5,246 nt of DNA, taken from Rhodospirillales bacterium. Its GTDB lineage: Bacteria > Pseudomonadota > Alphaproteobacteria > Rhodospirillales > Casp-alpha2. The notes beneath the pieces are model-generated. The model was given only the letters and a program-made list of their open reading frames with translations. It ran no database searches and was not told where the DNA came from. A program made the position numbers and the translations under genes. Every line of letters starts with the position of its first letter. Position 1 is the first letter of the stretch. The stretch is taken from positions 1 through 5,246 of the forward strand of contig JACPJY010000163.1 in the NCBI GenBank assembly GCA_016187325.1, written 5' to 3'. Positions 1 through 5,246 of the stretch are shown in pieces.

Positions 1-165
1 GCCCCAGCCGCCGCCGGCCATCAGCTCGGCGACGTCGGCGGCGGTGAGGGTGGTGATGTCGCGTTTCTGCTCGCCGGCATAGGGACCGGCGGCCGGCGAT
101 TCCGCCGCAAAGAGAGCGGCCGCGAGAACGAAGGCAAGGACGAGAGCGGGATAGGACTTGTTCAT
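1..165 (-). CDS. N-terminus of a small exported protein of unknown function (3' end beyond the left edge)
   Basis: Fifty-five codons read from ATG 165 to the window edge without a stop. The start is a clear Sec signal peptide: MNKSYP, then a hydrophobic core of Ala, Leu, Val and Phe (residues 7-21), then ESPAAG, with a plausible cleavage after Ala25 (Ser-Pro-Ala). The mature part opens PYAGEQKRDITTLTAADV, continuing to ELMAGGGWG. From memory this resembles the opening 'PYAG...R.I..L...D...L..G.G.G.A' of small alphaproteobacterial periplasmic proteins, some annotated as Spy-like or hypothetical. That recollection is not checked and the informative part is missing. The ribosome site is weak (GAGAG at 171-175, 5 bases before ATG). 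It lies 72 bases after the binding-fold gene, on the same strand, and could be cotranscribed or independent. No catalytic motif is visible, so I assign no function. Confidence 0.72.
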   Translation of the reverse strand, partial: MNKSYPALVLAFVLAAALFAAESPAAGPYAGEQKRDITTLTAADVAELMAGGGWG

Positions 166-237
166 GGCAACTCTCATTATTGGGATGAATGCTACGGTCG
201 AAACCGGCGGCGATGATATGAGCGGAGCGCGCTCGCC

Positions 238-1119
238 TCACGCATTCGGCGGCAGGGCGCAGATTTCCTCGTACTTGTAGCGACGCTTCACCCGGCCGAT
301 ATGCTGGAACACGTCCAGCGTCACTTCGTAGGCGGCTTTGGTGATCTCGACATGCGGGGTCCAGCAGCCGAGCTTCTGGTAGAAGGCGATGGTCTTGGTC
401 AGTACGTCCGGGTGGATGCCGGGGAAGTACTTGGCCTCGGCCTTGGCGATCTCCTTCGCCGGCGTCTCGTTGATGTACTTGCGGGTCTTCTTGTAGGCGC
501 GCATGAACGCCTTCGCCATGTCGGTCGCGAGCCACGCCGGCGTCGCCGCCAGGCTGGAGAACCCGCACGGCCCGATCGCCTCGCCGACGCTTGCGACCAC
601 GTGGCCAACGCCGTCGTGCTCGAGCTGCTGCGGCGCCGGGCCCTGCTGGTGGATGTAGTCGCCCTCGCCCTTGCGGAAAGCCGCGTCCATGTCGCGGCCG
701 GCGTTGATGGCCTGGATCGAGTCGTAGTCGAGGCCCATCTTGTGGCAGGCGTACTTGAACATCGCCAGCGGCTGGCCGCCGTGATCGACCAGCACCTTCC
801 TGCCCTTCAGGTTCGACCATTTGAATTTCGGCTCCGGCTTGCGGCCGGTGAGGAAGAATCCGTCCTTCTCGTTGATCTGGGCGAAGTGCACGGCTTTCGG
901 CTTGACGCCGTCGTCGAGGGAGGCGATGCCCTGCGACAGCGCCGACTGCACCACGTGCGCCGAGCCGTCTATCAGCGCGTCGATGGCGGACTTACCCGGC
1001 GGCGCCACGCTGTGGGTCGGCTCCAGGCCTTCCTGTTTCAGGAATCCCCCGGACATGGTCGAGATCAGCGGGCTGTAGAACGCGGAAAAGCGCGTGAACT
1101 GGATGTTGATCTTGGTCAC
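238..1119 (-). CDS. NMT1/THI5-like periplasmic-binding-fold protein without a signal peptide
   Basis: The 293 residues have the type 2 periplasmic-binding fold of the NMT1/THI5 or SsuA/TauA-like group. Visible landmarks are the early helix GGFLKQEGLEP (24-34), AIDALIDGSAHVVQSAL (45-61, matching the usual 'l..G.aDv' segment), NLKGRKVLVDHGG (103-115) opening the second lobe, AAFRKGEGDYIHQQ (146-159), and a helical C-terminal third (about 200-275). Exported members deliver sulfonates, nitrate or pyrimidines to ABC importers. This one starts MTKINIQFTRF, with no positively charged n-region or hydrophobic core, and an in-frame TAA at 1144-1146 only eight codons upstream leaves no room for a leader. 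GTG 1119 is firmly placed by GGGAGGAG, 7 bases before it. No permease or ATPase gene is in the window. It may be a cytosolic enzyme of this fold, as with THI5, MqnA/MqnD or 4,5-dihydroxyphthalate decarboxylase, or a binding protein. The cysteine-rich CCCFC motif of THI5 is not present; the matching place reads GPCGF (183-187), so pyrimidine synthesis is unlikely. The ligand is unknown. Confidence 0.85.
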   Translation of the reverse strand: MTKINIQFTRFSAFYSPLISTMSGGFLKQEGLEPTHSVAPPGKSAIDALIDGSAHVVQSALSQGIASLDDGVKPKAVHFAQINEKDGFFLTGRKPEPKFKWSNLKGRKVLVDHGGQPLAMFKYACHKMGLDYDSIQAINAGRDMDAAFRKGEGDYIHQQGPAPQQLEHDGVGHVVASVGEAIGPCGFSSLAATPAWLATDMAKAFMRAYKKTRKYINETPAKEIAKAEAKYFPGIHPDVLTKTIAFYQKLGCWTPHVEITKAAYEVTLDVFQHIGRVKRRYKYEEICALPPNA

Positions 1120-1126
1120 GGGTCGT

Positions 1127-1134
1127 CTCCTCCC
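1127..1134 (-). promoter_or_regulatory. Ribosome binding site fixing the GTG start of the binding-fold gene
   Basis: The minus strand reads GGGAGGAG, close to the ideal Shine-Dalgarno, with 7 bases before the GTG at 1119. With the in-frame stop at 1144-1146 it excludes a longer product carrying a signal peptide. It is the strongest ribosome site in the window. Confidence 0.85.
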
Positions 1135-1150
1135 TATCGGTGTTTATGGT

Positions 1151-2410
1151 TCAGGCGGTTGCCAAAGGCTTACCGTCCATGCCCGTAAAGGGCAACCCGA
1201 GATGCGCGAGGATGGTGGGGGCGATGTCGACCGCCGAGGACGGCGCGTCGACGCGGCCGGCCTTGAAGCCGCCGCCCCTGACGATCAGGAACGGGTTCTG
1301 CTCGTAGGGCCCGAGGCCGCCGTGCTGGCCGCAGCCGACCACGGTCTCGGTGGCCAGCGGATTGTCGAAGGCGACGCTCATGCCGGGCCAGCCGAAGGCG
1401 TTTTTCGCGTCCGACCGCCTCGGCGTCACCGCGATGGCGAGGGTGCCGTCGGCGCGCTGACCGACCTCGGCAAGACTGTCGCCGGCGAACACACGCTCGA
1501 CTTCGTTCAGGCCTTTGAGGAAGCGGCAGATGGCGTCGATGCGGCCGCGGGCGGTGTCGGAAACGTAGATGTTGGCGCTGAAGCCGTTGGAGGCCACCGC
1601 CACCTCGGTCGAGTCCTCGGCGTCCTTGAGGCCGGCCCCGACGAGCAAAGTCTCCAGGCGGACGATGCTCTCCACCGTCTCGTGGCCGTGGTCGGAGGCG
1701 ATAATCAACAACACGTCGTCGCCGCCGGCCGTGCGCTTGACCACGTCGGCGACGCGGCCGGCGTTGAGGTCGGCGGCGGCGATGACGGCCTTGTGGTCCG
1801 GCGAGCCGAGCGGCCGGGCGTGCTCGGTGTGATCGGGCTCGCACTGCCACAGCACGGCAAGACGCGGCTTCCTATCGCCCAGCACTTCGTTAACGAAGCG
1901 CTCCGTCATCGCCGTGTCGCCGGCGGCGTCGTGGCTGACCGACAACCCCTCGCCCGCCGGCAATTTCTGCAGTCCCGGGCCGAACGAGCCCTGGCGGTGG
2001 TAGACGTAGCCGTGGCCGTCCGGGTCCTGGAAATAGGCGGCGCCGGCGGAGACGTTGGAATAGACGATGCAGCCGCCGTGGTTTTCGAGCCGCTCGGCCA
2101 GGGTCGGCACCCGCAAGGTCTTGCCGGTCGCCTTGCGCAGGCGGTCGCGAAAATCCGGCGGGCCGACGCTCATCACCGTCAGCCCGCGGCCTTCGTCCAA
2201 GGCGACGCAGTTGCCCTCGAGCCCGTGGCGGCCCGGCAGGCAACCGGTGGCGATGGAGGCCGACGTGGTGCGGGTGGTCGATGGAAACACGCTGCAGTGG
2301 TGGGTGAATACCGTGCCGCCGGCAGCGATGCGGCATAGATTGGGCGTCAGCGCCGGCGTCACCATGTCGGCGCGCAGGCCGTCGCATATTACCAGTACCG
2401 CCCGTTTCAT
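1151..2410 (-). CDS. Alkaline phosphatase superfamily hydrolase (type I phosphodiesterase/nucleotide pyrophosphatase group)
   Basis: The family uses two metal ions and a Thr nucleophile to hydrolyse phosphomonoesters, phosphodiesters or, in phosphonoacetate hydrolase, a C-P bond. The 419 residues (numbered from ATG 2410) carry the complete set: Asp10 in ICDGLRAD, the nucleophile Thr46 in FPSTTRTT followed by SIATGCLPGRHG, Asp193 and His197 in CEPDHTEH, Asp240-His241 in SDHGHE, and His363 in GCGQHGG. These assignments come from motif spacing, not a structure. The protein starts directly at the first beta strand (MKRAVLVICDG) with no signal peptide, so it should act in the cytoplasm, unlike many exported relatives. 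ATG 2410 is preferred over the TTG at 2416 because GGGAG (2418-2422) lies 7 bases before it. The gene begins 13 bases after the ligase stop. Phosphonoacetate hydrolase (PhnA) has a similar length, but as I recall that enzyme carries a Lys pair binding the substrate carboxylate, and here the matching stretch reads TLAERL, so I do not name it phnA. The substrate is unknown. Confidence 0.9.
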   Translation of the reverse strand: MKRAVLVICDGLRADMVTPALTPNLCRIAAGGTVFTHHCSVFPSTTRTTSASIATGCLPGRHGLEGNCVALDEGRGLTVMSVGPPDFRDRLRKATGKTLRVPTLAERLENHGGCIVYSNVSAGAAYFQDPDGHGYVYHRQGSFGPGLQKLPAGEGLSVSHDAAGDTAMTERFVNEVLGDRKPRLAVLWQCEPDHTEHARPLGSPDHKAVIAAADLNAGRVADVVKRTAGGDDVLLIIASDHGHETVESIVRLETLLVGAGLKDAEDSTEVAVASNGFSANIYVSDTARGRIDAICRFLKGLNEVERVFAGDSLAEVGQRADGTLAIAVTPRRSDAKNAFGWPGMSVAFDNPLATETVVGCGQHGGLGPYEQNPFLIVRGGGFKAGRVDAPSSAVDIAPTILAHLGLPFTGMDGKPLATA

Positions 2411-2417
2411 CGACAAT

Positions 2418-2422
2418 CTCCC
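2418..2422 (-). promoter_or_regulatory. Ribosome binding site of the alkaline phosphatase superfamily gene
   Basis: The minus strand reads GGGAG in the 13-base gap after the ligase stop (TGA, 2424-2426), 7 bases before the ATG at 2410. The alternative TTG at 2416 would abut this site and cannot use it, so the ATG is chosen. Confidence 0.75.
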
Positions 2423-2423
2423 G

Positions 2424-4538
2424 TCAGCCGTCGGCGAGTACGATCAACCCGTCCACCGCCGCCACGCCCTGGCCCTGTTGCTTGACGATCAGCGGGTTGA
2501 TCTCGGCCTCGGCGACACCTTTTATATAGGCGAACGACGCCATCGCCTCGACGGCGGCGGCCAGTGCCGCGGCGTCGCCCTTCGGCAGGTTGCGGTAGCC
2601 GAGCACCGGCGCCAGGCCCTTGACCTCGCCGATCATGGCCAGCGCCGCCTCGCGATCGACCGGCGCCAGGCGCACCGCCGCGTCGTCGTAAAGCTCGGTC
2701 AGCGTGCCGCCGGCGCCGAGCAGCACCAGCGGCCCGGCTTCCGGGTCGAGGCAATAGCCGACCAGGGCCTCGGCGACGCCTTTTTCCATCTTCTGCACCA
2801 GCACGCCGGCGATCTTCGCCTTCGGCTGGGCGGCGCGCACGCGTTCTCGGATTTGCGCAATGGCGCGGCGCAGTGCCGCTGAGTCCGGGATGCCGAGCAC
2901 CACGCCGCCGGCCTCGGTCTTGTGCGGGACGTCGGCGGACAGCACCTTGGCGGCCGCCGGGAATTCGACGCCGGTCACGGCCTCGTTTCCCTTGACCACG
3001 CGGGTCGGAGTGCTGGCGATGCCGAGGGCCTGGAACACCGCGAGCGACGCCACCTCGTCGAGGTTGGGCGTGGTTGCTCGGTTCAGCAGCTCCGTTGCCG
3101 CCTCGACGGCGGCCTTGGTGTCCGCCCCCGGTGACATTTCCGCCGCCGGCGCTCGCCAGTCGAGATAGGCGCGCACCGCGTCGGCGCACGATTCCGGGGT
3201 GCGGAAGCCGGCGATCCCGGCCTCAGCCAACGCCTTCAGGGATTCCGCCGCCTCCGGCACGCAGAACACGGCGACCGGTTTCGCGCCCTGCTTGGCCTCG
3301 GCGATGATCGGGCTCACCGCCACCTCGGGCCGGAACTGCGCCGACGAGCCGACCACCGGCACCACCACATCGCTGTCGTCGGAGGCCACCAAGTCCTTCA
3401 GCACCGGTCCGTAGACGTCGGGCCGCGCGCCGGCCATGGTCAGGTCGATCACCGGGCCTTCGCCGATGCGCAGGTCGAGCGTGATCATGCGATTGATCAC
3501 CGGCGGCGGCGGCGGTGCGAAGTCGACGCCGGCGAGGCCCAATCGGTCCACCACCATGGCGGCGCCGCCGCCGGTGGTGGTGACGACGGAGACACGGCGC
3601 CCCGCCGCCGGCCTGCGCTCCTTCACCAGGAACGGCAACTCGAGCAAGGTCTCCAGGTTGTCGACGCGGATGATGCCGTGGGCGCGGAAGAACGCGTCCG
3701 CGGCGCGGGCGCGGCCGGCCAGCGCGCCGGAATGCGACACCGCCATCTGCCGGCCGGCCTCGGAGCGGTCGAGCTTGTAGGCGATGACCGGCTTTCCCGC
3801 CCGGAACGCGCGGCGGGCGGCGGCGGCGAAGGCGTCGCGGTGGCGGATGGTTTCCAGGAACAGCAGGATCGCCCCGGTGTCGGCGTCGTCGATCAGCATG
3901 TCGATGATCTCGCCGACGGACAAATCCGCCTCGTTGCCGATGGAGACCAGCTTCGAGAACCCGAAGCCGCGCGCCTGGCCCCGCGACAGCAGCGCACCCA
4001 AGGCGGTGCCGCTTTGCGACACCACGGCGAACGGGCCCGGGATCAGCTTTGGCGCCTCGAGGGCGGCGTTGGTGGTCATCGCCAGGCCGGCGCGGACGTT
4101 GACGACGCCCATGCTGTTGGGGCCAACGATGCGGGTGCCGCCGGCGCGCGCCGTCTCTACCATCTCCTCCTGGAATTGGAAGCCGTCGTCGCCGACTTCC
4201 GCGAAGCCGTCCGAGTAGATGGTAGCGAGCGGCACATGGGCGCGAGCGCAGTCGGCGATGACGGCGGGCACGGCGTCGGCGGGCACCATGATGTAGACGT
4301 GGTCGATGGCGCCCCCGGCGTCGGCAGCAGCCTCTGCTGCGGCGCGCAGGTCCGGCCACGCCGGTTCCCCCAGCACCTCGCGGCGACCCGGGTTGATCGG
4401 CAGCACCAGCCCCTTGAAGCCATGGGCCTTCAGGTAGCGCAGCGGCCGCGCGGTATTTTTCACCGCGTCGCCGGAGGCGCCGACCAGCGCCACGGCGCGG
4501 GGCTCGAACAGGGCGCGGGCGAGGTCGCGGTCGCTCAT
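2424..4538 (-). CDS. ADP-forming acyl-CoA (acetate--CoA) ligase-type protein, fused alpha-beta form
   Basis: The family makes an acyl-CoA from a carboxylic acid, CoA and ATP (or the reverse) through phosphohistidine intermediates, in the cytoplasm. The 704 residues match the fused single-chain forms (about 700) and lack the extra acetyltransferase domain of Pat/YfiQ. Domains: Rossmann CoA-binding domain, residues about 5-135, with VALVGASGD (16-24); first ligase domain, about 140-300, starting with GPNSMG (139-144) and holding VSHSGALAG, whose His269 (codon 3732-3734) should be the phosphorylated residue; second flavodoxin-like ligase domain, about 310-460, with TTTGGGAAM (320-328); ATP-grasp domain, about 475-704, with VPHKTEAGGV, where His539 (codon 2922-2924) is the second phosphohistidine candidate, then LLGAGGTLTEL (607-617) and the terminal EINPLIV (679-685). 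All key residues appear present, so it should be active. The start is ATG 4538, 10 bases after the dehydrogenase stop, with AAGGAG at 4552-4557. A run of five prolines occurs at residues 342-346. The substrate cannot be read from sequence; relatives act on acetate, aryl or branched acids, and one described relative, DddX, on DMSP. Confidence 0.93.
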   Translation of the reverse strand: MSDRDLARALFEPRAVALVGASGDAVKNTARPLRYLKAHGFKGLVLPINPGRREVLGEPAWPDLRAAAEAAADAGGAIDHVYIMVPADAVPAVIADCARAHVPLATIYSDGFAEVGDDGFQFQEEMVETARAGGTRIVGPNSMGVVNVRAGLAMTTNAALEAPKLIPGPFAVVSQSGTALGALLSRGQARGFGFSKLVSIGNEADLSVGEIIDMLIDDADTGAILLFLETIRHRDAFAAAARRAFRAGKPVIAYKLDRSEAGRQMAVSHSGALAGRARAADAFFRAHGIIRVDNLETLLELPFLVKERRPAAGRRVSVVTTTGGGAAMVVDRLGLAGVDFAPPPPPVINRMITLDLRIGEGPVIDLTMAGARPDVYGPVLKDLVASDDSDVVVPVVGSSAQFRPEVAVSPIIAEAKQGAKPVAVFCVPEAAESLKALAEAGIAGFRTPESCADAVRAYLDWRAPAAEMSPGADTKAAVEAATELLNRATTPNLDEVASLAVFQALGIASTPTRVVKGNEAVTGVEFPAAAKVLSADVPHKTEAGGVVLGIPDSAALRRAIAQIRERVRAAQPKAKIAGVLVQKMEKGVAEALVGYCLDPEAGPLVLLGAGGTLTELYDDAAVRLAPVDREAALAMIGEVKGLAPVLGYRNLPKGDAAALAAAVEAMASFAYIKGVAEAEINPLIVKQQGQGVAAVDGLIVLADG

Positions 4539-4548
4539 CGGCGGGCGG

Positions 4549-5246
4549 CTACTCCTTCGCCGGCTTCGGCGGCCGCTGGGAGAAGCGGCGCTCGAACACC
4601 GTCTCGGCGATGCGGTTCTTCATGATCTCGGCCGAGCCGCCGGCGATCAGCCAGCCGCGGGTGCGGCGGAAGCAGTACTCGACCAGCGAGTCCGTGCTGT
4701 AGCCGGCGCCGCCCAACACCTGCAGCGCCTCGCTCGCCACCTCGAAGCCGGCGCGGTTGCAGAACGCCTTGGCGACGGCGGTGTCGGCGGCGTCGGGAAA
4801 GCCGCGGTCGGCATTGGTGGCGGCGCGGTAGAGCAGAAGCCGCGCCGCGTCGAGCTGCATCTTCATGTCGGCGAACTTCCACTGGATGCCCTGGAAGTCG
4901 GCGAGCGTGCGGCCGAACTGCTTGCGCGTCAGCGCGTGCGCCTTGGCGGTATCGAAGGCGAACTGGCCGAGCGCCAGCGAACGCGCGGCGTTGCCGATGC
5001 GCTCGACGTTGAAGCCGGCGATCTGCTTCTTGAAGCCGCCCTCGCGCAACAGCACGTTCTCCGGCCCGACGTAGATGTCGTCGAAGAACAGCGGCATCCA
5101 CGAATCGCCGGACATGAACGGCGTCTGCTTGCCGGCCGAGAAGCCCTTGGACGCGCGTTCGATCAGCACCGAGCCGATGCCCTCGACGCCCTTGCCGAAG
5201 CGCACGTAGGCGAGGAACCAGTCGGCCTCCGGGCCGTGCGAGGTGA
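4549..5246 (-). CDS. Acyl-CoA dehydrogenase, C-terminal part (5' end beyond the right edge)
   Basis: This flavoprotein family oxidises acyl-CoA thioesters to 2-enoyl-CoA with FAD and passes electrons to an electron-transfer flavoprotein in the cytoplasm. The frame is open to the window edge, giving 231 visible residues and a TAG stop; a full member has about 380-400, so the N-terminal helical domain is missing. Visible in order: the middle beta-domain (residues about 1-65, including the strand FFDDIYVGPENVLL, typical of 'F.dv.VP..N.L'); then the C-terminal helical domain with NVERIG, the FAD-contact stretch RKQFGRTLADFQ, and LQVLGGAGY followed by IAGGSAEIMKNRIAE near the end. In that last motif the usual catalytic Glu ('YEGT') is Gly (codon 4639-4641). 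A Glu in NVER (codon 5002-5004) sits where isovaleryl- and long-chain acyl-CoA dehydrogenases carry their base. The GTG at 5205 is internal, since coding similarity continues upstream. It lies 10 bases before the ligase gene, so the two are probably cotranscribed. The family call is sure; the substrate is unknown. Confidence 0.93.
   Translation of the reverse strand, partial: TSHGPEADWFLAYVRFGKGVEGIGSVLIERASKGFSAGKQTPFMSGDSWMPLFFDDIYVGPENVLLREGGFKKQIAGFNVERIGNAARSLALGQFAFDTAKAHALTRKQFGRTLADFQGIQWKFADMKMQLDAARLLLYRAATNADRGFPDAADTAVAKAFCNRAGFEVASEALQVLGGAGYSTDSLVEYCFRRTRGWLIAGGSAEIMKNRIAETVFERRFSQRPPKPAKE
4552..4557 (-). promoter_or_regulatory. Ribosome binding site of the CoA ligase gene, beside the dehydrogenase stop
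   Basis: The minus strand reads AAGGAG immediately followed by TAG, the dehydrogenase stop, and the ligase ATG (4538) follows 13 bases downstream. The spacing is longer than ideal. Placement of the site inside the upstream gene fits translational coupling of the two genes. Confidence 0.55.

Noticed and set aside
176..181. AATAAT on the minus strand as a -10 box for the exported-protein gene
   Set aside because: It lies only 10 bases before the ATG, leaving no room for a transcript start plus ribosome site, and there is no good -35 at the right distance.
225..234. Perfect 10-base palindrome GAGCGCGCTC just before the binding-fold stop codon, considered as a terminator stem or operator
   Set aside because: There is no loop, no T-run follows on the minus strand, and flanking bases do not extend the pairing. 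In G+C-rich sequence this is likely chance.
565..567. Single Cys in GPCGF as a remnant of the THI5 CCCFC motif, implying a pyrimidine synthase
   Set aside because: Only one Cys is present in the region and the rest of the motif is missing, so thiamin pyrimidine synthesis is not supported.
301..1188. Plus-strand ORF of 295 codons opposite the binding-fold gene
   Set aside because: The minus-strand frame has an excellent ribosome site and a recognisable fold; the plus-strand product is rich in Leu, Arg, Val and Ala with no domain.
1094..2338. Long plus-strand ORF of 414 codons opposite the phosphatase-superfamily gene
   Set aside because: It is antisense to a gene with a complete set of catalytic motifs, its product is a low-complexity Gly/Ala/Val/Arg/Asp-rich chain with no recognisable domain, and such shadows are expected in G+C-rich coding DNA.
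3678..4625. Plus-strand ORF of 315 codons opposite the CoA ligase
   Set aside because: It overlaps strongly conserved CoA-binding and ligase motifs on the other strand, and its composition (many Gly, Ala, Arg, His, Asp) is that of an antisense shadow.
5203..5205. GTG at 5205 as the start of a short 218-residue acyl-CoA dehydrogenase
   Set aside because: The frame stays open to the window edge with residues that fit the family upstream of it, and the family needs an N-terminal domain, so this is an internal Val.

Overview
The window is G+C-rich, with codons ending mostly in G or C, long spurious antisense ORFs and good Shine-Dalgarno sites. This is typical of an alphaproteobacterium, possibly a Rhodospirillales- or Bradyrhizobium-like soil or marine lineage. 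The taxonomic guess is inference from composition and protein style only. Every supported gene lies on the minus strand, so the biological order runs from the right edge to the left edge.

Layout in transcription order: (1) the C-terminal part of an acyl-CoA dehydrogenase, cut by the right edge (4549-5246); (2) a complete ADP-forming acyl-CoA/acetyl-CoA synthetase-type ligase of 704 residues (2424-4538); (3) a complete alkaline-phosphatase-superfamily hydrolase of the type I phosphodiesterase/nucleotide pyrophosphatase group, 419 residues (1151-2410); (4) a complete 293-residue NMT1/THI5-type periplasmic-binding-protein fold with no signal peptide (238-1119); (5) the first 55 codons of a small exported protein, cut by the left edge (1-165). 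The gaps are 10, 13, 30 and 72 bases. The first three gaps, each with a ribosome site in or beside the preceding stop codon, argue for one polycistronic unit. Gene 5 could be the last member or a separate gene. No promoter or terminator was found, no gap exceeds 72 bases, and there are no RNA genes, mobile elements or CRISPR arrays.

Functional reading (inference): the ligase could activate a carboxylic acid as its CoA thioester with ATP, and the dehydrogenase could introduce an alpha,beta double bond. The hydrolase could remove a phosphate or cleave a phospho(di)ester or phosphonate, and the binding-fold protein would bind or transform a small molecule. Together this looks like a catabolic operon for an unidentified organic acid. 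The most interesting points are the leaderless binding-fold protein, which may be a cytosolic enzyme rather than a transporter component, and the dehydrogenase, whose catalytic glutamate appears to sit at the isovaleryl-/long-chain-type position instead of the usual C-terminal one. No clearly new defence or mobile system is visible.
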